A stretch of 8,234 nt of DNA from UBA12078 sp964573565 (GTDB lineage Bacteria > Patescibacteriota > Dojkabacteria > SC72): NCBI GenBank assembly GCA_964573565.1, contig CAZNJV010000024.1, positions 1 to 8,234 on the forward strand. The letters are read 5' to 3'. Positions within the stretch are counted from its first letter, which is position 1, and each line of letters opens with the position of its first letter. The notes beneath the pieces were generated by a model. It was not told where the DNA came from. It saw nothing but the letters and a program-made list of their open reading frames with translations, and did not search any database. Shown in pieces: positions 6,611 through 8,234 of the stretch. The translations under genes were made by a program, and so were the position numbers.

Positions 6611-8179
6611 TTAAATAACTCCATAATCTGAAAGCTTAGTCACAGTAGTACTTGTGCTGTACTCTAAAGGAACATCCACATCCTTGCTGGTGATACCATT
6701 CATAGATACGCTCACGGGAGAAATAGTAGGTATTGTAGACACTACACTAAAGTACATAGTATCAGAAGAAGTATATTCATAATATTCACTACCATCTGAA
6801 GATCTGCTATCCGCAATGGATAGTATCCATTTCCCATCTTCATCCAAAACTGTAGATATGGGCATAGAGTCTCCTGCAGTTCCCGTACTATCTCCATCCT
6901 TCATGTATGCTATCAATACTCCTTCTCCAGTATCTGGCATATTACTTACAGTACCCGTTATAGATACGTATGATGGGGGGGTGCTTAAGGTTGCAAAAGT
7001 TGTAGCATTAAAGCCATCATACGTATTGCTCCCAGATGATACAGCAAAGTAATATTTTGTTTCTGGTTGTAATCTTGTTAGAGATACACTATGGACATAG
7101 TACTTTCCTTTGTTTGTCACACTGTCTCTTTCGTCACTGGCTGTGCTGGAAAGTGCAGTAGCCGAAGTTCCATAGCTAACACTGCCTTCTTCTTTTTCTG
7201 CAGAAACCCATACAACTGTAAATCCTGTGTCTGTTAGATTCGTTGTCTTTACAGTATCTTTCCCTGATGGCCAACTCGTGACACCAGATACAACCATATC
7301 TTGCCATTCTAGATCTTTAACTATTCTGAATGTTCTACCATTAGTCTCTTCCTCTGGCTGCTCTGCTGGGGTTTCTTCTTCTGGTTCTTCTACTGGTGTC
7401 TCTTCCTCTGTATTGTTCTGAGATGATGATGTCGGGAAGTAAGAATACAAGGTCGTATTAGAACCGATACTAAAGGATTGAGTACTATTTAACTTCCCAT
7501 TACTATCAAATAGTGTTGAGTATGCTCCACTGAGAATACCTCCTTGATCTGTTCCTGTTACAGCTATTAAAACTAAATTTGTATTAGTATCGGAGATAAT
7601 CAATGACCCATCAGATATTTTACGGAAGGTAGATAAATCCATTATCCAGTTTCCACCACTTGGCATAGTAGCAGAGACTGCATAGGAGGTTTTGTCTTTT
7701 AGCATTGCAAATACCAATACATCATCCGTAGATACTCCACTAACACTCCCGTACACAGGGTTGGGTGTTGGTGTATCTGCAGTTATTGGTGCAGTTTCAA
7801 ATGTAAATGATGAGCCTCCTGAAGATGAATAGTTTGTTCCTCCTGAGGTTATGGTAAATTCGTATGTTTTAGATGGTTCTAAGCCTGTAAACTCTATGAA
7901 ATGCGTGTTTCGCTTGGTATTACCCCTTGTATCTAGTACTGGGCTTCCATTTTTTAAGGTTGCAGTACCTGAGGTTTTAGAGTCTGTAGTCCAGGTTATG
8001 GTTGCAGATACTGTAGTTATATTTGATATCGTCACATTTCGAGGTTGAGTGTCTGCACTAGCGTTGGATATTAGCTGTACCACCTGATATGAGGCGTATA
8101 CTACCAATGGCAACCCTATGATGAGTACTAGTAAGGTAATGATATTCCTTTTTTGAGTTGGTAGACGGGCAATCTTCAT
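6611..8179 (-). CDS. Membrane-anchored surface protein with two fibronectin type III plus beta-sandwich modules
   Basis: This 522-residue protein has a basic N-terminus (MKIARLPTQKR) and a hydrophobic anchor at about 12-37. A fibronectin III domain follows at about 45-129, with core Trp W63 and the typical late motif LEPSKTYEFTI (Tyr Y106). A beta-rich domain at about 138-240 begins PVYGSVSG and resembles carboxypeptidase-regulatory or transthyretin-like sandwiches. A flexible linker at 250-283 carries an acidic nonapeptide repeat. A second fibronectin III domain spans about 300-398 (W324, LQPETKYYFAV), and a second sandwich spans about 400-508 (SITGTVSN, then DEDGKWILSI). The two halves therefore look like an ancient duplication. 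There are no cysteines, sortase motif or lipobox. Such proteins usually act in adhesion, surface assembly or as spacers; the partner here is unknown. It has its own promoter candidate just upstream, and 47 bases plus a second promoter candidate separate it from the next gene. It may therefore be a neighbour rather than a part of the secretion module. Confidence 0.9.
   Translation of the reverse strand: MKIARLPTQKRNIITLLVLIIGLPLVVYASYQVVQLISNASADTQPRNVTISNITTVSATITWTTDSKTSGTATLKNGSPVLDTRGNTKRNTHFIEFTGLEPSKTYEFTITSGGTNYSSSGGSSFTFETAPITADTPTPNPVYGSVSGVSTDDVLVFAMLKDKTSYAVSATMPSGGNWIMDLSTFRKISDGSLIISDTNTNLVLIAVTGTDQGGILSGAYSTLFDSNGKLNSTQSFSIGSNTTLYSYFPTSSSQNNTEEETPVEEPEEETPAEQPEEETNGRTFRIVKDLEWQDMVVSGVTSWPSGKDTVKTTNLTDTGFTVVWVSAEKEEGSVSYGTSATALSSTASDERDSVTNKGKYYVHSVSLTRLQPETKYYFAVSSGSNTYDGFNATTFATLSTPPSYVSITGTVSNMPDTGEGVLIAYMKDGDSTGTAGDSMPISTVLDEDGKWILSIADSRSSDGSEYYEYTSSDTMYFSVVSTIPTISPVSVSMNGITSKDVDVPLEYSTSTTVTKLSDYGVI
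6975..6981 (-). other. C7 homopolymer inside coding sequence
   Basis: Seven consecutive C residues on the coding strand span the codons for T400, P401 and P402, at the junction between the second fibronectin III domain and the second sandwich domain. I saw no other G or C run this long in this AT-rich window. A one-base slip here would remove or scramble the last 120 residues. The present length keeps the frame open. Confidence 0.8.
7343..7408 (-). repeat. Acidic Pro/Glu linker repeat, 27-base period
   Basis: Residues 258-279 of the fibronectin III protein read as two full copies and one partial copy of a nine-residue unit: EEETPVEEP, EEETPAEQP, EEET. The protein period is exact, while codons vary between copies, so the repeat is not fresh. 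It joins the two fibronectin/sandwich modules and should form a stiff, extended, negatively charged spacer. Confidence 0.85.
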
Positions 8180-8187
8180 TAATAACT

Positions 8188-8216
8188 ATAATAGCTAGTA
8201 ATACTGATATTTACAA
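8188..8216 (-). promoter_or_regulatory. Sigma70-type promoter candidate for the fibronectin III gene, giving a nearly leaderless transcript
   Basis: On the minus strand, TTGTAA (8216-8211, 4 of 6 matches to TTGACA) and TATTAT (8193-8188, 5 of 6 to TATAAT) are separated by exactly 17 bases. Transcription would be expected to start about 5-8 bases after the -10 box, at roughly 8180-8183, leaving only about 1-4 bases before the ATG at 8179. No Shine-Dalgarno sequence is present between 8180 and 8234, which fits leaderless initiation. In AT-rich DNA such matches arise by chance, so this is a candidate only. Confidence 0.5.
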
Positions 8217-8234
8217 TGCTATTCCTCTGTTTCT

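Noticed and set aside
1..8234. Alternative genetic code (UGA as Gly, as in Gracilibacteria/SR1)
   Set aside because: All complete genes end in TAA and no TGA occurs in frame within the called genes, so nothing supports recoding. A window without TGA stops cannot fully exclude it.

Overview
The window holds five large genes, all on the minus strand and separated by only 19 to 47 bases. The DNA is AT-rich. Every complete gene ends in TAA, and no reading frame needs TGA read as an amino acid, so the standard bacterial code fits. Almost all encoded protein is membrane-anchored or exported. The style points to a Candidate Phyla Radiation (Patescibacteria) organism: N-terminal anchors followed by Ser/Thr/Asn-rich ectodomains, fibronectin type III modules, and a VirB6/TrbL-like protein with a motif I associate with that group. 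That placement is an inference from protein style. I cannot fix the phylum; Dojkabacteria- or Katanobacteria-like lineages are a guess.

Reading in the direction of transcription, from high to low coordinates:
(1) 8179-6611 is a membrane-anchored surface protein with two copies of a fibronectin III plus beta-sandwich module, joined by an acidic Pro/Glu repeat.
(2) 6563-5268 is an anchored, cysteine-rich, acidic extracellular protein of unknown function.
(3) 5244-3754 is a polytopic membrane protein resembling the VirB6/TrbL channel component of type IV secretion systems.
(4) 3730-929 is a 933-residue protein with a long, basic, probably cytoplasmic N-terminal part, a hydrophobic membrane region, and a C-terminal domain carrying HELMH plus a downstream EWGAD. 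This is the ligand pattern of a gluzincin zinc metallopeptidase.
(5) 909-1 is an anchored protein with a soluble ectodomain, cut by the window edge before its stop.

The best reading is part of a type IV secretion-like envelope apparatus. The VirB6-like protein would form the membrane channel or scaffold. The metallopeptidase protein may play the wall- or protein-clearing part that VirB1-type hydrolases play elsewhere. The anchored ectodomain proteins would be surface or periplasmic-side partners. No ATPase (VirB4, VirB11, VirD4) is visible, so the assignment rests mainly on the VirB6-like protein.

None of the five starts has a convincing Shine-Dalgarno sequence. Two sigma70-type promoter candidates sit so close to start codons that their transcripts would be leaderless or nearly so. 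There are no gene-free stretches over 60 bases, and I see no RNA genes, CRISPR arrays, insertion sequences or convincing terminators.
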